DNA of 46,098 bases from Sperchopsis tessellata (GCA_033557685.1 JAWQRN010000046.1:1-46098); one strand, 5' to 3'. Numbered from the stretch's first letter, positions 29,201-40,574 are shown. Notes: generated from the letters alone by a model not told the origin. Numbers and translations: made by a program.

Positions 29201-32200
29201 TATTTGTAATTTACTTGTCTGCATCAGTTTATTTGTATGCTTTCATGTTTCAAGTAAAATATTATCGCAAGTGAAGAACAAAGTGTAATGCATGTATATT
29301 TCATACAAATATCAGTTTGTAGATGCTTATTTACATTATGTAAATATTTGAAATTATTTACTGACTACTGTAAACATAATTTACATAATAATTTAATCAT
29401 AATATTTAAGTCATGTTTTTCATTAACATTTTTATTACCATTCAAAATTGGACGATGGCCTTATAATGAAGAGATTTGTAGAGCAGGTTGTATGTGTTTA
29501 TCCATATCAATGGAAGGTAAACCACCAGAACTCGGCAAAGATAAAGCTCCGAAAATGAAACGTAAAAAAACTTGGACTAGGAAGTATGATCCTGGTAATA
29601 CGAGGGTTACCTTTTAAATGTTTAAACTAGGAAAGAAAAATTTTTTTTGGAACAAACCGTTTTATTGATTTTCAAGTTATTCACCTTTAAGATTTGTGAC
29701 TCACCACTTGGTGGTGGGGAAGAGCGTTTTGCTATATCCCCTTCGAGCTTCGGAGTTGCCTCGACAGCCAGCCTAATTTAAAGTGTTAGGTCGCACTTCA
29801 AGGGGACGACTTTATCCAAAAGATAGAAGCCGTGCACGTGAACCTTGGTAGTTCTGTGGAGACGGTACTAGGGAATTTTTTAAAATAATTAAATTAGTCT
29901 TAACGTTGAAATAAAATTAAAATCGCCTGTTATCCCAAAAATAACATATATTCACTTATAGTGTTATTTCAAATTCAAAACAATAAATATTTAATTCATC
30001 AATGCTGTACGAGTGGTTGCTTTACACACGGTGGGGGTGATGAATGATATGTGCTTCCGAATATGGTGTCGGAAGGACTGAGGAAGATAAACAAAATTAC
30101 AGTGCCACTGCGCATACTTCAAAAATTATCACGGATGAGGAAGTCAAGTGTAGGCAGTATGGGCTATTGTTTGTGTTGTGCCCCCTAGGTTTTTGCGGAA
30201 GGATTAAGGTAAGAAACGGTAGTCGGCTGCCGCCTGTTTGTCGCTGGTCTAGGATTCGGAAGACAGTGTGAGACTTACAAGCATTTTCGGAGAATGCTAG
30301 CAGTATGCGTATCTACATAGATAGTTCGGGCAGGACAATGTATCGACTGATTGTTCCCAGGCCCTGGACGGTCTAGAAATGTTTTCGTTGTTGTTCTCGA
30401 TGTCGTTCTTGTTGCTGTTTCACTCTTCATCTGCTCTGTGGTTCAACAGTTGTGCTGTTAAACTGTTCTTGTTATCTGGTGGGGCTGGTATTAATTCATT
30501 ATTAAAACATGTGTCAGCCACGTCTTTTCAGTTCGGGTGGTTTCCATTGGTGAACTGCACACTGGATTGGATTTATTGCAAATTAGCTCACTCACAGGTG
30601 AGCTATGGTGCTTGAAACTGTTTGGAGATAATTTTGATTTCTTAGGACGGGTGTAATTAGGGTTCGGAACATTGTTACAGACTTATACACTTTTGCATGC
30701 ATTCTAACCAATTCTCGAAACATTTTTTCCACTCTGAGGTCGGTATCTCAAAAACATGGTTTTTGAAGGCTTCACAGCTTCTTGAGGTGATGCAAATCAC
30801 TGTCCACACATTTTGTTTGACATTAAGGAACAAAAAATGTCAGTAGGCAATAAATCAGGTGAATACGGGAAATGAGACATTCATTCGATGTTTTTCTCCT
30901 TCAAATAATCAATTTTTTGACGTGCTGTGTGAGAGCTGGCTTTGTCATGATGAAGAATGATGCGAAGTTTTCAATTGTTTTTCCTAAAGGAATGGTTGCG
31001 ACATGTTCAGTACAACCGAAGAAGCCAGCTGTCATTTTCTTGGAAGTGCTTCTTGAACGAACAACTTTTGTGAGATTCGGTTCGTCTAGGAACACCCAAA
31101 CAGTGGATTGTTGCTTAGTTTCCGGTTCTTATGTATATATTCAAGTTTCGTCATCTGATACAATGTTGTATATGGATTTTGCATTTCCTCGGTCAAATTT
31201 TTTGAGCATTTCCTTACACCAAATAACTCTAGCCTTTTTTTGAGCTTTGGTTAAATTATGCGGAATTCAATGGGAACAGATCTTTTTCACAGCTAAATGT
31301 TCATACAAAATCGAATGTACTGCAGTCTTCGATAAGACACTTGCTGATCTTCTTCAATCATGTTGCGCACAGCATCGATGTGTTTTGGAATAACAACAAA
31401 TTTTGGTCGACCTTCACGAAATTCGTCACTGACGGACGCAGGACCACAACGAAATTCTGCAAACCAATTGTAAATAGTCTTTTCTGATGGTGCTTCATTA
31501 CCAAAACTTGAACAAAGCGATTTTATGCAATGTTGTTGAGTTAGGTCTTTAAGAAAATCTTAAAAAATCATCTAAAATTTCCAATTTTTCACAAAATTAC
31601 TTTTTTTAAATGCTCACTGTAAACAAAGTACTCGGTCAATTTTTAAGCTGCCACTGTTTTCACAATAACAAATTTTACGAAAATAGTAATGACACATCTC
31701 AATAGTGCCACCTATTGGTTGTTTCTAAGCACTTACAAGGTAACCGTCTTATGAAATATGAATTCTCAATGAAATCCAGCACATTACCTGAACCTAGTTC
31801 ATAGTGTACCATTTATTTTGAATGTTTGTCAAATAGAAGTTTCAAGCCTTCTCTTTTGAAAAGATGCTTATTAACCGAACATAAAATTTAATTGATTGTT
31901 TTTAAAACAAAGCATTCTGATTTTTGCATTCAAAAAGCAGTTGTGTCTTTCTTTAGTAATGTAAAAATATCGGTACATGTATGAATATTGTTTCCCGGTG
32001 GAAACCGTGTAGGGGCTCTGATAAGATAAGGACATTTTCAAGGTGAGTGATGTTACTTCAACGAATGAATTCCCTGTACTGAATTCATTCGTTGAAGTAA
32101 CATTATTCACCTTAAAAATGTCCTTTGTAACAGTGGACGAAACATCGACACTTTTCAGAGCCTTTACACGGTTTCCACTCGGAAACAACATTCATACAGA

Positions 32201-35200
32201 TAATAACCATGGAAGTCTATTACATTTAATACCGGTACATCATCTTAAAAAGGTTGGGAAAGTCTGCTCTAGGGAGTTTAGTTCCAGTTTATATTACATG
32301 TATATTTTGTATATGCATATCTGTTTTTCTTAAAAATTAGTACCTGCCACAGCACCACCCAAATTTAAAGTGGGGGCTAAAACAGCAAAACATAACCGGA
32401 GTCGAACATCTACAGAACGCAAAAGAATAGTGGCCAAGTATAAGCGCATTTCTCGAAGACTTCTGAATAAGAAAGAAAATAGTGATATAACTGAGGAGTA
32501 TGACCTTTTTAAAGTAAGTATTTTTTTAAATTTCAGCTATGTAGTAAAATTTTTTAATTTTGCTTGTTTTGCGGCATAATTTCTTTTTGCAAAAAAATTT
32601 AAAAATTAAATTTCATTTGACCCCTATGTTTTGTTGATTTAACAATCATAGAGCGAGAATATTTGACTGTAGCCTTATTTTTCTGTTAATTCACATACTA
32701 TGAATGTTAATGTAGAAATATAAAAATTATATTTAAATGCACATAAGTGAAATAAATTTTAAATGTAGAAATCAATCATTAATCACAAAAGATCGGAAAC
32801 AAGCTGACTTTTGTAGCAGGTACCGTGTTTCTGCAAGATTTCATCAGTACAGATATCTAATATATATAAAGTTTTGAAAAAAAGTTAGAGATAGAAAAAA
32901 TTGAGGTTGGATATTTTTTTGGTGATTAATTTATTTATGAAAATTCAGCATTGGTACCAGAGACATTTATAAGGCTGCAGGTTTTGTATGTAAAATTAAT
33001 TTTTTTACACCATTCCTTTAAAATGGAAGAGATTGTACTACTATTCTGTGAGCCATATGTTAATTGGAAGTATTAGTTTCATTTCGTTCTCAAATAGGGG
33101 CAAAAGCCTCAATATTTTTAAATTGCAAGGCGGGTTTTGTCAACTAGCTTTTGGAACAGGTGTTTGATATATGACGTCAAATATTGGAAATGTTTTATAA
33201 AAATATTGCTATGTTTATTACGGGTTCACAAATAACAGTTCAACAAGTTTAAAATGTTTAATTTTAAGTGTGTTACATTTAACACAATGATAAATTATGC
33301 AACTGTATATATATATATATATGGTTATGTATATATTGCAATGATACGCGTCTATAACTTCAACTTCGAATTCTCCCTAGTTGTCGTAGTGGTGTTTAAA
33401 TATACAAGCAAGAATTGTTCTAGAATCAGCTGGGATGATCTGGATGCCCAGTTACTCTACAGTAACATCATGGTTTTACATGAGATACAAAAATATAAAA
33501 TGAATATGATGTTAATGTAAGATCTATGAACTTGTGAACGAATTGAATGATCATTTTTCAGAAATGAGTGTAGGTAATTATTTTTCAAATAAGGTGCAAT
33601 AATACCCTTCTTGTAATTTAAAATTTTTGAGTTGATAGTGCCTCAAGCGCAATTTTTGAATTTCCAATAATTAATCCGGACAGGTAGGGGCACCCAAGAT
33701 CTCATCTTCATATTGAGGCAGACCCAGGAGATGGTACTGAAACTGTCTATACTTTATGGACTTAGAGAAAGCTTTTGATAAAAAGAACTTTTACGTAAGA
33801 ACTTCTAATGAACAGTCGGAATAATTTTCAGTTAACCAGGGTTTGAGGCAGGGTGGAACACTGAGTCCTCTGCTTTATAGTACTTATGGATGTTGTGCTA
33901 ATGAGGTGTAAAGGAGAACTGAAGCACCTGCATGTGGGGTATAGAAACTTGAGACATGTGGGGATCACGGTGGGTGCATTTGCAGATGACTTGTTCGTGT
34001 ATGCGGGGTCAGAAAGTGACTTACAGTGGAGCTGATGTCCTGGATAGGGAGATGAGTGCAAGAAATATGATATTAATGTTGCAAAGACAAAGGTAGTGTT
34101 GGTGGGCAGATCGAGGAGACTGGTGGAGGTGACGATAAACAACCTAGTGTTGGAGCAGGTGCCGTCTTTTAAATATCTAGGATTGGTGATTGAAGGTGTG
34201 GGGAAGATGGTGGGTAACGTTAACAGTATACTGAAAAGTGAAGCAGGTCTATTTGGATGCTTTAATGGCAAGTGTTTCAGCAAGGGTGAGATAAGCCGGA
34301 AAACAAAGTTGCCTGTATACAGTGTGATTAATGTGCCAAAGGGTAGTGAGCCTATGCTTCCGGAAAGACGGAAGAGTAGGATACAGGCTGCAGAGATGAA
34401 GTTCCTGAGATGGACAGAAGGGGTGTCAGGACGTGATAAAATAAGAAACGATGACATTCGACAGAGGCTGCAAGTGAGAGGAGTGCAAGAGATGATAGAG
34501 GAAGGACAACTTAGGTGGTATGGATACCTCTGTAGAATGTGCACGGACAGGCACCAAGGAGAATATGGGAGGCTAAAACACAGGGTAGAAGACCAAGAGG
34601 AAGGCCAACAACAACATGTAGTACAGTAGTAAATAGAGGCAGTAATTTCTAGCTTACGAAGAGGATGACGCAGAACAGACAGGAATGGAGGTTGTTTTGC
34701 AAAGGAGTTAGAGATTAACGCAGAAACCATGCCTGAAATGATTATGATGATTAATAATCAAAAAATGGTATTTGATAAGATTCAACCTCAGTTTTTATCC
34801 GGGTCCTTTATTTTAAATTTTGCAAAACTCATAAGGTAAGGGGGACCCTTTAGAAGAGCCCTGTATATGCCTTATGGTTGCAAATAATCCTATAAGAGAG
34901 GTTTCTCAATGTTACAAGGGATTTGTCACTGTGGTCATTAGGTATTTATTCTAATTTATGAATTAGTTTCAATATTTTGCTATGGCTGCACTATGAATTT
35001 TAATTAACAATAAGTCTATATTTACAATCTATATTGACATTCATTTATTTTGCATTGTATTTAGAATTCTTGCATTTTAAAATTTTTACTAAAGAAGTGC
35101 ATGGGAACTTTCTAATAAAATATAATTATGCATGTTTTACAGAATTTTTTTAAAAATTTACAAAGAATACAAGGTTTATTAAGTAATCTATAAGGTGCAT

Positions 35201-38200
35201 AGGGTATTCTTATTCCGTACTAATTGTGCAGTCTCTGTTAACTAATTCCATAGATGTAGTTTGTATTGTATTGTAGATGTCTTGTGATATTTAATTTGTT
35301 CTAGGTTTCTCATGTCTCCCCCATTCCTGGTTAGTAATTATGTTTATTTTTTTTAACTTTTACCCGTACTAACAATAAATATATATAATTTGGTCAAAAT
35401 TCTATAACAGTTGGTATTAATGTCGATGTATATAATTAGTTTCACATTATTCACTATAATTATATTTTATATATTTCGCTATAAAAACTTGATGATGCCG
35501 ACCATATAAAAAAAATAACAGGTAATTGATCTCCAATTTTGAAAGAAAATAAATTAAATTCTAAAATCCAACTGAAACTGAAAAAACAAGGAACGATAAT
35601 AAGCAAGGGAGGGAATTTCTAGTTGCTAATTTTAACTTTTTGTTTTCTTGAATCTTAAGTCATAATTGAACAAAATTCACGGAAAGAAGATGAAAAATTC
35701 AGACAGAAATATTTAAAAGATAACTTAAATTGGCAATGTAGGCACCCTCAATTTGTGTAAAATTAAGGTTAGGGCTTAAACATCGTGGAGCTTGTTCGCT
35801 AACATTAGATGACTACGCCAAGCCTAATGAGCACCCTTGTGCAAATATAAGCGTGTGTCTCAAGTTATAAGAGAATAATCTTCTGTGAGGTTCACTGTAG
35901 GGGGTCCAGGGGAGTGCCAGTTCCTCGGGGTATAAATTATAACAGCTATGCGCTCTTCTGATATTTCAAAACTTTTTAATAGGATATAGCCAGCAAAGTA
36001 TAAGAAGTTTCTCAAAAGTAAGGGCCCCTGGGTTATAGCTAATGTACCTGATGTGTTTTAAAGGACAATATAATAAAAATTGAAAATGGAATTACAAAAA
36101 GAAAAATATATAGTTATTTTTATTTTAGTTAAATTGCTCTGCAGGTTACTCCATTTACAGAGCAGGTTACAGAGTTTTTCTCTAAAAGTTACAAGATCAC
36201 AAACCCATAAACAATAATGTATTATTTTAATATTTGATTAAATCAAATATCTAGCAAACCGGCCAAGTCAATATATTAAATACAGAAATCAAATACGCAT
36301 CGAAAAATTAAAGGAAACAAGCCAAAATTGCAGTGGACACATGATGTGATGATTTCTGTATTTAATGTATAATTAACTATTTATTGTATAATTTTTAATA
36401 TAAATATTTATCTAGTACTGAAGTTAGTGAATTTGGGGAGTCTTCGAACACTTTTGTGACTGACTGTATGTCAAAATTATATAGATAGAAAAAGTAAGGG
36501 AAGATATTAAAAAGACCTGTAAATTACAGATTAATTGGTGAAAGTAGTATTCAGGCCCCAAATACTATAGATGTCTTCGAAATTTAGAAAATAGTGTATA
36601 TTAGTCTCAAATATGTTATTATTGTTTCCCTTAATACTACTTCATTTTGGGGCAACCAACGTCCTAAGTCAGTATACAATCACGAAACGAACGGTTTATC
36701 TTGTTCGTCTTCGAAAATGTCCTGTGCAACTGTGAATGAAACGTCCTCACTTTCCAGAGCAAATTCTCTTATTCGAACACTCTTCCTTGCTTAAAAATTA
36801 AAAGAGTTAATCGACACTTCATCTGAGGAAAAAAACGGGATATCTTTTTTTTATAATTTTTAACGAAAAGTTAAAATAATTACAGCTTTATATATTAAAA
36901 AAATATATGACTAGAAAATCCCAGCCCACCATCTGTATGTTCTGCCCCTGGTTAAAGTATGGATTCTAATAATTATCACAATTTGTCATTTCTATAGTTC
37001 TTAAAATGTACAAAATTTCATTCCGGTTCGTTAGATGTTTGCAAATCCTTGATTTATATTTTGCCTCTTTTTCAGGGTAGTATCTCGAAAATCAGCCATT
37101 TCTGAACCATGGTGTTCTATATCAATCTTAATGGCTTTTGATCCTGAACATTCTGTTAAAGTGCACGTTATTCGGGAACACCTATATATATATACATTTA
37201 CATATGATAGAAAAATAATCGTAGGCATTCTGGCATAGTATTAAAAATAATAAGCCGCTCAGTTTTGCTGATGAGTGAGGTATCCAATGCCATTGATAGC
37301 TATTTCACACTTACCAAAGTCACACCACAAAACTGACTGCTATAAAGGTAAACAACTTACTATGAAAAGTATCATATAGCGTCACTGATATCCTACAAAA
37401 CAAGATATGGCTTATTATTTTTAATATTGTGCCAGAATGCCCATGATTATTTTTCTATCGTAACTATTTTCACTAGCAAAAATCATATATATATATATAA
37501 AAATGCAGCAGATGATTTTCAAGTTTTCGGACAGTGTTACAAGCAAGTTGAAGGCGCTCCTATGGGCTCTCCTCTATCACCAGCGCTAGCGAATATATAC
37601 ATGAATTCCTTCGAAGAAACTGATCTACAAACTGCGTCCCCCAAACCATCACTCTGGCTTAGATACGTGGACTACACACTAGTGGTATGGCCACATGGAA
37701 TTGAAGAACTACACTGCTTTCTTGGACACCTTAACTCGCAGCATAGGAAGAATAAATTTACCAAGGAGATCGAAGAAAACAACCGTCTACCATTCCTGGA
37801 CGTGCTCTTAACCAAGAAACAGGACGGAACACTGGCCCACACAGTGTACCCAAAACCAACACACACGAACCGGTATCTAAATGCAAGATCACACCACCAT
37901 CCAGCTCAACTACAGTCGGTACTGAATACTTAAGAATTTCGTGCTAAAACTTTATCTGACACAGAACATCGCAATGAAGAAATGGAAACCCTAAAGAAAA
38001 TATTTTTCTCAACGGTTATAAGGAAACGTCCATACAGCGATCCATTAATAAAGATCGCCGTGTTGAGAGAGAAGAAGATTAAGAAAAACCTTCCGTAGCA
38101 GTTGTCCTACTGTACATTAAAGGAACTACTGACAGAGCTTCGAATATTCTACGGCGATTAAACATAAAAACGACATGCTGCACAAATACGAAAATTGGAA

Positions 38201-40542
38201 ACCTTAGAACTCTGAAGGAGACAATCTCTGTAGAAGATCAAGAAGTTTACGAAGTGTCCTGCTTCGATTGTGAAAGGACCTACATCGGACAAACGAATCG
38301 TCGCATCTCAATCCGTGTGAAGGAACACGAACTAGCAATAAAGAGATTAGAAATATCATCTGCGCTAGCTCAACACACCGGGTTCAGAATAAACTTGCAG
38401 GACACAAAAACAATTTCGCGTGAAATATTCTTAAAGCACCGAATTTTACGGGGGAAGCTGTGGAAATTGAAAAACGGCCGAATTGTATGAATACCAGAGA
38501 TGATGGTTTATGCTTACCTTCCACGTGGAAGCCAGTCATTGGTAAACCGAGTTCAAGCCGAAAAAATGCAAGACGCCAATAGGACACGTCCCCAAAAACA
38601 GAATGCATCAATCACAAGACAATCACCATGCAAGATACAGTAGCAGAGAATATATAAGTCCATCACTTGACCAAAGTAAGTCATTCGCTCGCTATGCCAA
38701 TCTGATGATGGCTGAAAGATATCTACGTTTTGCAGAGGACACAGTCATAATTAGTAGTAACAAAGAACAACTAGCCATAATGCAATAACAATTAAAATCC
38801 AAATCAGAAGAGGTCGGTCTATCAATGAACCTGGGAAAAACGAAAATTTAGGCAACAGGGAAAATCATCAGTCAAAGAATAAGTGTACTTGGGATACATG
38901 TTACAACTGGCTAAGGGAAATCAAACTGCGGAGATTTTGAGAGGATACGTAGGACGTGAGCAGCGGTCGGAAAAATGAGGATGGTACTGAACAACAAACA
39001 AATACCAATCAACTTAAAGAGAGAAGTCTTGAATATGTGTATATTGCTCATAATGACGTACGGAATGGAAACTGTAACACTCACCAATAAGTTAGCTAAC
39101 AAACTGAGAACAGGGCAAAGTGCTGTAGAGAGAACCATACTAAGAGACCATATTCGGAATGACGACATCAGAAGACGGACAAAGGTAGACGACGTCATGA
39201 CCAGTATACGTAAAATTTAATGGAGTTGGGTAGAACATGTGGCCAGACAAGAGTCCGCAAGGTGGACCAAACGGATAACCCAATGGCGCCCTAGACTAGA
39301 CAGACGAAGCGTTGGATGGAGATAAGACGATATAAAAGAACACATAGGAAAAGAATGGTACCAAATGGCACAGATTAGAGTGGAATGGAGAGAAAGAGGG
39401 GAGGCCTACGTCCAGGAGTGGACCGATAAAGGTTGAAAAAGAAGAGAAGTAGAAGGAATGCAGAAAAAACACTTGTAATATTTTTTTCATATAAATCATG
39501 CATCACATTTTTAAAGTGACACACGATGTAGTTTTGTGTGACAACTAACCTATTATATATATTTTTTTAATTAAATGATAAATTTGTACAAGGAAATATA
39601 ACTTAATAATCATTATTTTAATCAATCAATATTAGGTGTATTTAAACACGTGCAAAATCAGTGGCGTTCTGTATAATTTTATTTAATACTATTCTTCGTC
39701 TTCTTTTATTTGTAGATTTCTAGTATATGCTTACAAATTAGCATGGATAAATTTCATTGGAAAAGAGAACTAGGAAACAACAAAGTTTATTAAACTGCTA
39801 TGCATTTAAACCAAAGATTTTATTTTTCCTGTGCGTTGCTTATTAGTTCCCTTTTTGTTTGCAATGTCTATGGCAGCTATTTTGTGAGACTGTTTTCTTC
39901 ACAATCTCATTGATATTTTTATATAAAAATCATGCATTTAATGTAAATATATTTCAATTAATTCACTATTTATCTTTAAAAATAGGGAATTCCCCGCACC
40001 GAATTGTAATATGATGTAAATTGGAGAATTACAGATGGAATCTCCATGTACATCTCTGATTAACTCACATTTTTGTTTTATGGATAGGTAGATAACATAA
40101 AAATATGCCCTTGTTTTGTTAAAAGAGGGAATTGTTGAATCTAAACCTATTCTTCAATTTAAAAGTGTAAATAGCAGTGCCAGGTAGTCATTACTAGATG
40201 AGTCACAGGCAACTCTGCTTCTGGTTTTAGGTGGCATTCATTTTATTGTAGTTTTATTATTCTATTATGTGACTGCATACTTAACTTATTTATTTTATTA
40301 TGTTAGATTAGCTTTTGTATTACTTTACAAATATTGATATCTTTTTGTTATAGAATGAAGTTAGCTCAAAATCTGGATGCAGGAGTACTTTGTTCCAAGT
40401 AAAAAATGGCCATGATGATAGCAAAGATTCTCTGGTCTCTCCAATTTCAACTATAACCTTGGAAAAACCAGGAACATCATGCAATACTCCTCGCCGCACT
40501 TCTCCTCGAACCAGAACCCCACGAACATCGTCAAAAGTTTAA
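26236..40542 (+). CDS. PRC1: PRC1/Ase1/MAP65-family microtubule-bundling protein (fascetto-like), complete in 8 exons
   Basis: The protein crosslinks antiparallel microtubules in the anaphase central spindle and recruits kinesin-4 and cytokinesis factors. Exons: 26236-26249, 26401-26736, 26819-27365, 27871-28043, 28177-28453, 28543-28780, 32341-32513 and 40354-40542. They sum to 1,947 nt, 648 codons plus TAA, with every junction in phase and GT-AG bounded; human PRC1 is about 620 residues. The order is an N-terminal dimerisation and rod region (about 1-300), a spectrin-like microtubule-binding domain (about 300-449) with the NRGGELLKEEK loop, then a basic S/T-P-rich tail. The start ATG has A at -3. 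Neighbouring SMC5 is divergent, 1.83 kb between ATGs. Introns 6 (3.6 kb) and 7 (7.8 kb) are filled with transposable elements. Confidence 0.95.
26401..26736 (+). CDS. PRC1: PRC1 exon 2 (N-terminal dimerisation region)
   Basis: The exon encodes the first helices of the dimerisation domain (WLSIFKEQVFDTYNQLLQDV) and a basic segment. It ends at donor GTAAGT, splitting a glutamate codon completed by exon 3 (VKE then YQKMVEKKHEQ). Confidence 0.92.
26819..27365 (+). CDS. PRC1: PRC1 exon 3 (rod domain)
   Basis: This is a 547-nt helical rod exon. It contains LSALQKCESDLCKHLG followed by a proline-rich turn and LPTPEEMTKYQKIIEDLESE, typical of the PRC1 rod. It ends ..KTNIE at donor GTATGT. The reading frame continues into the intron for about 20 codons and then stops, so failure to splice would truncate the protein before the microtubule-binding domain. 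Confidence 0.93.
27366..27870. other. PRC1 intron 3: nothing recognised
   Basis: A 505-bp AT-rich intron bounded by GTATGT and TTTCAG. No repeat or coding element is seen. Confidence 0.5.
27871..28043 (+). CDS. PRC1: PRC1 exon 4 (start of spectrin microtubule-binding domain)
   Basis: The acceptor TTTCAG is followed by IFVKKLRRDLVELWDKCFIA, then EERQDFSKF and HDLEVMKLKNYYAEN. ELWDK and LKNYY are conserved across the MAP65/Ase1/PRC1 family. The exon has no in-frame ATG start near its 5' end and is recognised by homology and phase. Confidence 0.93.
28177..28453 (+). CDS. PRC1: PRC1 exon 5 (spectrin domain with microtubule-contact loop)
   Basis: The exon encodes the rest of the spectrin domain. 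NRGGELLKEEKERNALCKKI is the most conserved stretch of the family and contains basic residues that contact microtubules in studied homologues. It ends with GRPVLVWGETIQSII and donor GTAAGT at phase 0. Confidence 0.95.
28543..28780 (+). CDS. PRC1: PRC1 exon 6 (basic regulatory linker with a 12-residue tandem duplication)
   Basis: This is disordered basic tail with several TP sites (T467, T488, T498, T510), candidates for Cdk phosphorylation as in PRC1. A 12-residue unit, RKLATPLPISSK, is repeated as RKLATPLPVSSK at residues 494-517 (28675-28746). The KRK..SSKRVK arrangement could act as a nuclear localisation signal. It ends one base into a codon at donor GTAAGA. Confidence 0.9.
28781..30760. 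other. PRC1 intron 6, proximal part, with unassigned GC-richer blocks
   Basis: At 29440-29617 a frame encodes MEGKPPELGKDKAPKMKRKK then TWTRKYDPGNTRVTF and stops. It looks coding-like but is not recognised and is not needed by the PRC1 splice phases. Blocks at about 29695-29870 and 30000-30300 are distinctly less AT-rich than their surroundings, as inserted elements often are, but no family was identified. Confidence 0.35.
30770..31590 (-). pseudogene. mariner transposase remnant on the minus strand
   Basis: Minus-strand reading gives SDEFREGRPKFVVIPKHIDA, VRNMIEEDQQVSYRRL, SDDETWIYTYEPETKQQSTV, WVFLDEPNLTKVVRSRSTSK and FASFFIMTKPALTQHVKKLI. These are the mariner helix-turn-helix linker (GRP), the first catalytic Asp region (DDETWIYTYEPET) and the SxK...F block. 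Frameshifts divide it and the end with the third catalytic Asp is very decayed. It lies in PRC1 intron 6, antisense. Confidence 0.8.
31975..32205. repeat. Palindromic Penelope-like terminal repeat (inverted pair)
   Basis: The left arm (31975-32073) and right arm (32082-32205) are inverted copies joined by an 8-bp spacer between two GAATTC words. Each reads outward GAATTCATTCGTTGAAGTAA, CCTTRAAAATGTCC, ...AGAGCC...CACGGTTTCCACYSGG. The right arm keeps GTGGACGAAAC (32133-32143); the left arm lost that part. It is homologous to 20243-20400. It sits 135 bp before PRC1 exon 7. Confidence 0.75.
32341..32513 (+). CDS. PRC1: PRC1 exon 7 (basic tail)
   Basis: The acceptor AAATTAG is preceded by a weak pyrimidine tract. 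The exon begins TA, completing a valine codon from exon 6, then PATAPPKFKVGAKTAKHNRS, RTSTERKRIVAKYKRISRRL, LNKKENSDITEEYDLFK. The phase fit at both ends supports it despite the 3.6-kb upstream intron. It is strongly basic, as in family C-termini. Confidence 0.87.
32514..33700. other. PRC1 intron 7, start: AT-rich, one TA microsatellite
   Basis: A TA run lies at about 33305-33325. No other repeat or coding segment was recognised. Confidence 0.45.
33701..34765 (+). mobile_element. RTE/I-type LINE reverse transcriptase remnant
   Basis: Plus-strand frames give LEKAFDKK near 33760, VGITVGAFADDLFVYAGSES at 33958 with intact FADD, then at 34096-34629 VGRSRRLVEVTINNLVLEQV, PSFKYLGLVIEG, and ERRKSRIQAAEMKFLRWTEG, VSGRDKIRNDDIRQRLQV, RQL/QLRWYGYLCRM. 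The QAAEMKFLR..GV...DxIRNxDIRxxL order is a LINE C-terminal signature. It ends in ATGATT-type short repeats at about 34738-34760. The long minus-strand frame over it is a shadow. Confidence 0.8.
34766..36690. other. PRC1 intron 7, middle: nothing firmly recognised
   Basis: AT-rich sequence without recognisable transposon or coding features. Confidence 0.4.
36691..36785 (+). repeat. Short Penelope-like terminal fragment
   Basis: CTTCGAAAATGTCC (36709-36722), a short spacer, ATGAAACGTCC (36736-36746) and CCAGAGCAAATTCTCTTATT repeat the order seen at 20.3 and 32.1 kb. The stem is degraded. Confidence 0.45.
36786..37426. other. PRC1 intron 7: nothing recognised
   Basis: AT-rich, with a short TA-rich stretch near 37182-37205. 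No coding element is seen before the PLE at 37.43 kb. Confidence 0.4.
37427..38640 (+). mobile_element. Penelope-like element: reverse transcriptase, linker, GIY-YIG and C-terminus
   Basis: 37427-37933 is an open PLE reverse-transcriptase segment: CYKQVEGAPMGSPLSPALAN, LRYVDYTLVVWPHG, NNRLPFLDVLLTKKQDGTLA and THTNRYLNARSHHHPAQ. After frameshifts, 38254-38400 gives CFDCERTYIGQTNRRISIRV and KEHELAIKRLE, the GIY-YIG core, then EAVEIEKRPNCMNTRDDGLC and LPSTWKPVI at about 38453-38545. The catalytic YVDD reads YVDY. The N-terminal part is missing. The best-preserved PLE in the window. Confidence 0.88.
38690..39500 (+). mobile_element. RTE-type LINE reverse transcriptase C-terminal remnant
   Basis: Plus strand gives LRFAEDTVIISSNKEQLAIM (catalytic YADD read as FAED), GLSMNLGKTKI, then 38975-39198 with MTYGMETVTLTNKLANKLRT and GQSAVERTILRDHIRNDDIR RRTKVDDV, followed by WSWVEHVARQESARWTKRI, TQWRPR. 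This is the standard RTE-clade tail found in many insects. It abuts the PLE directly, so one inserted at the end of the other. Confidence 0.85.
39501..40353. other. PRC1 intron 7, end: nothing recognised
   Basis: AT-rich sequence up to the exon 8 acceptor. Confidence 0.45.
40354..40542 (+). CDS. PRC1: PRC1 exon 8 (C-terminus and stop)
   Basis: The acceptor TTATAG follows a T-rich tract. The exon encodes 62 residues ending CNTPRRTSPRTRTPRTSSKV and TAA. It is dense in S/T-P sites (VSP, NTP, TSP, RTP), fitting Cdk1 control of central-spindle binding. It follows a 7.8-kb intron containing LINE and PLE insertions. Confidence 0.88.
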   Translation, partial: NEVSSKSGCRSTLFQVKNGHDDSKDSLVSPISTITLEKPGTSCNTPRRTSPRTRTPRTSSKV

Positions 40543-40568
40543 TGACATTAGGGGTCAAACTTTATATT

Positions 40569-40574
40569 AATAAA
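40569..40574 (+). terminator. Candidate PRC1 polyadenylation signal
   Basis: A canonical AATAAA lies 27 nt after the PRC1 stop codon. A T-rich stretch follows at about 40610-40640. Other AATAAA matches downstream (for example near 44077) would imply a much longer 3' UTR, and AT-richness makes chance matches common. Confidence 0.5.

Noticed and set aside
33305..33325. TA dinucleotide run as a regulatory site.
   Set aside because: Ordinary microsatellite in an AT-rich intron.
33828..34730. A 300-codon open frame on the minus strand, the longest in the window.
   Set aside because: It is the complement of a LINE reverse-transcriptase region whose plus-strand frames carry FADD and the LINE C-terminal motifs. 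The minus translation has no family signature.
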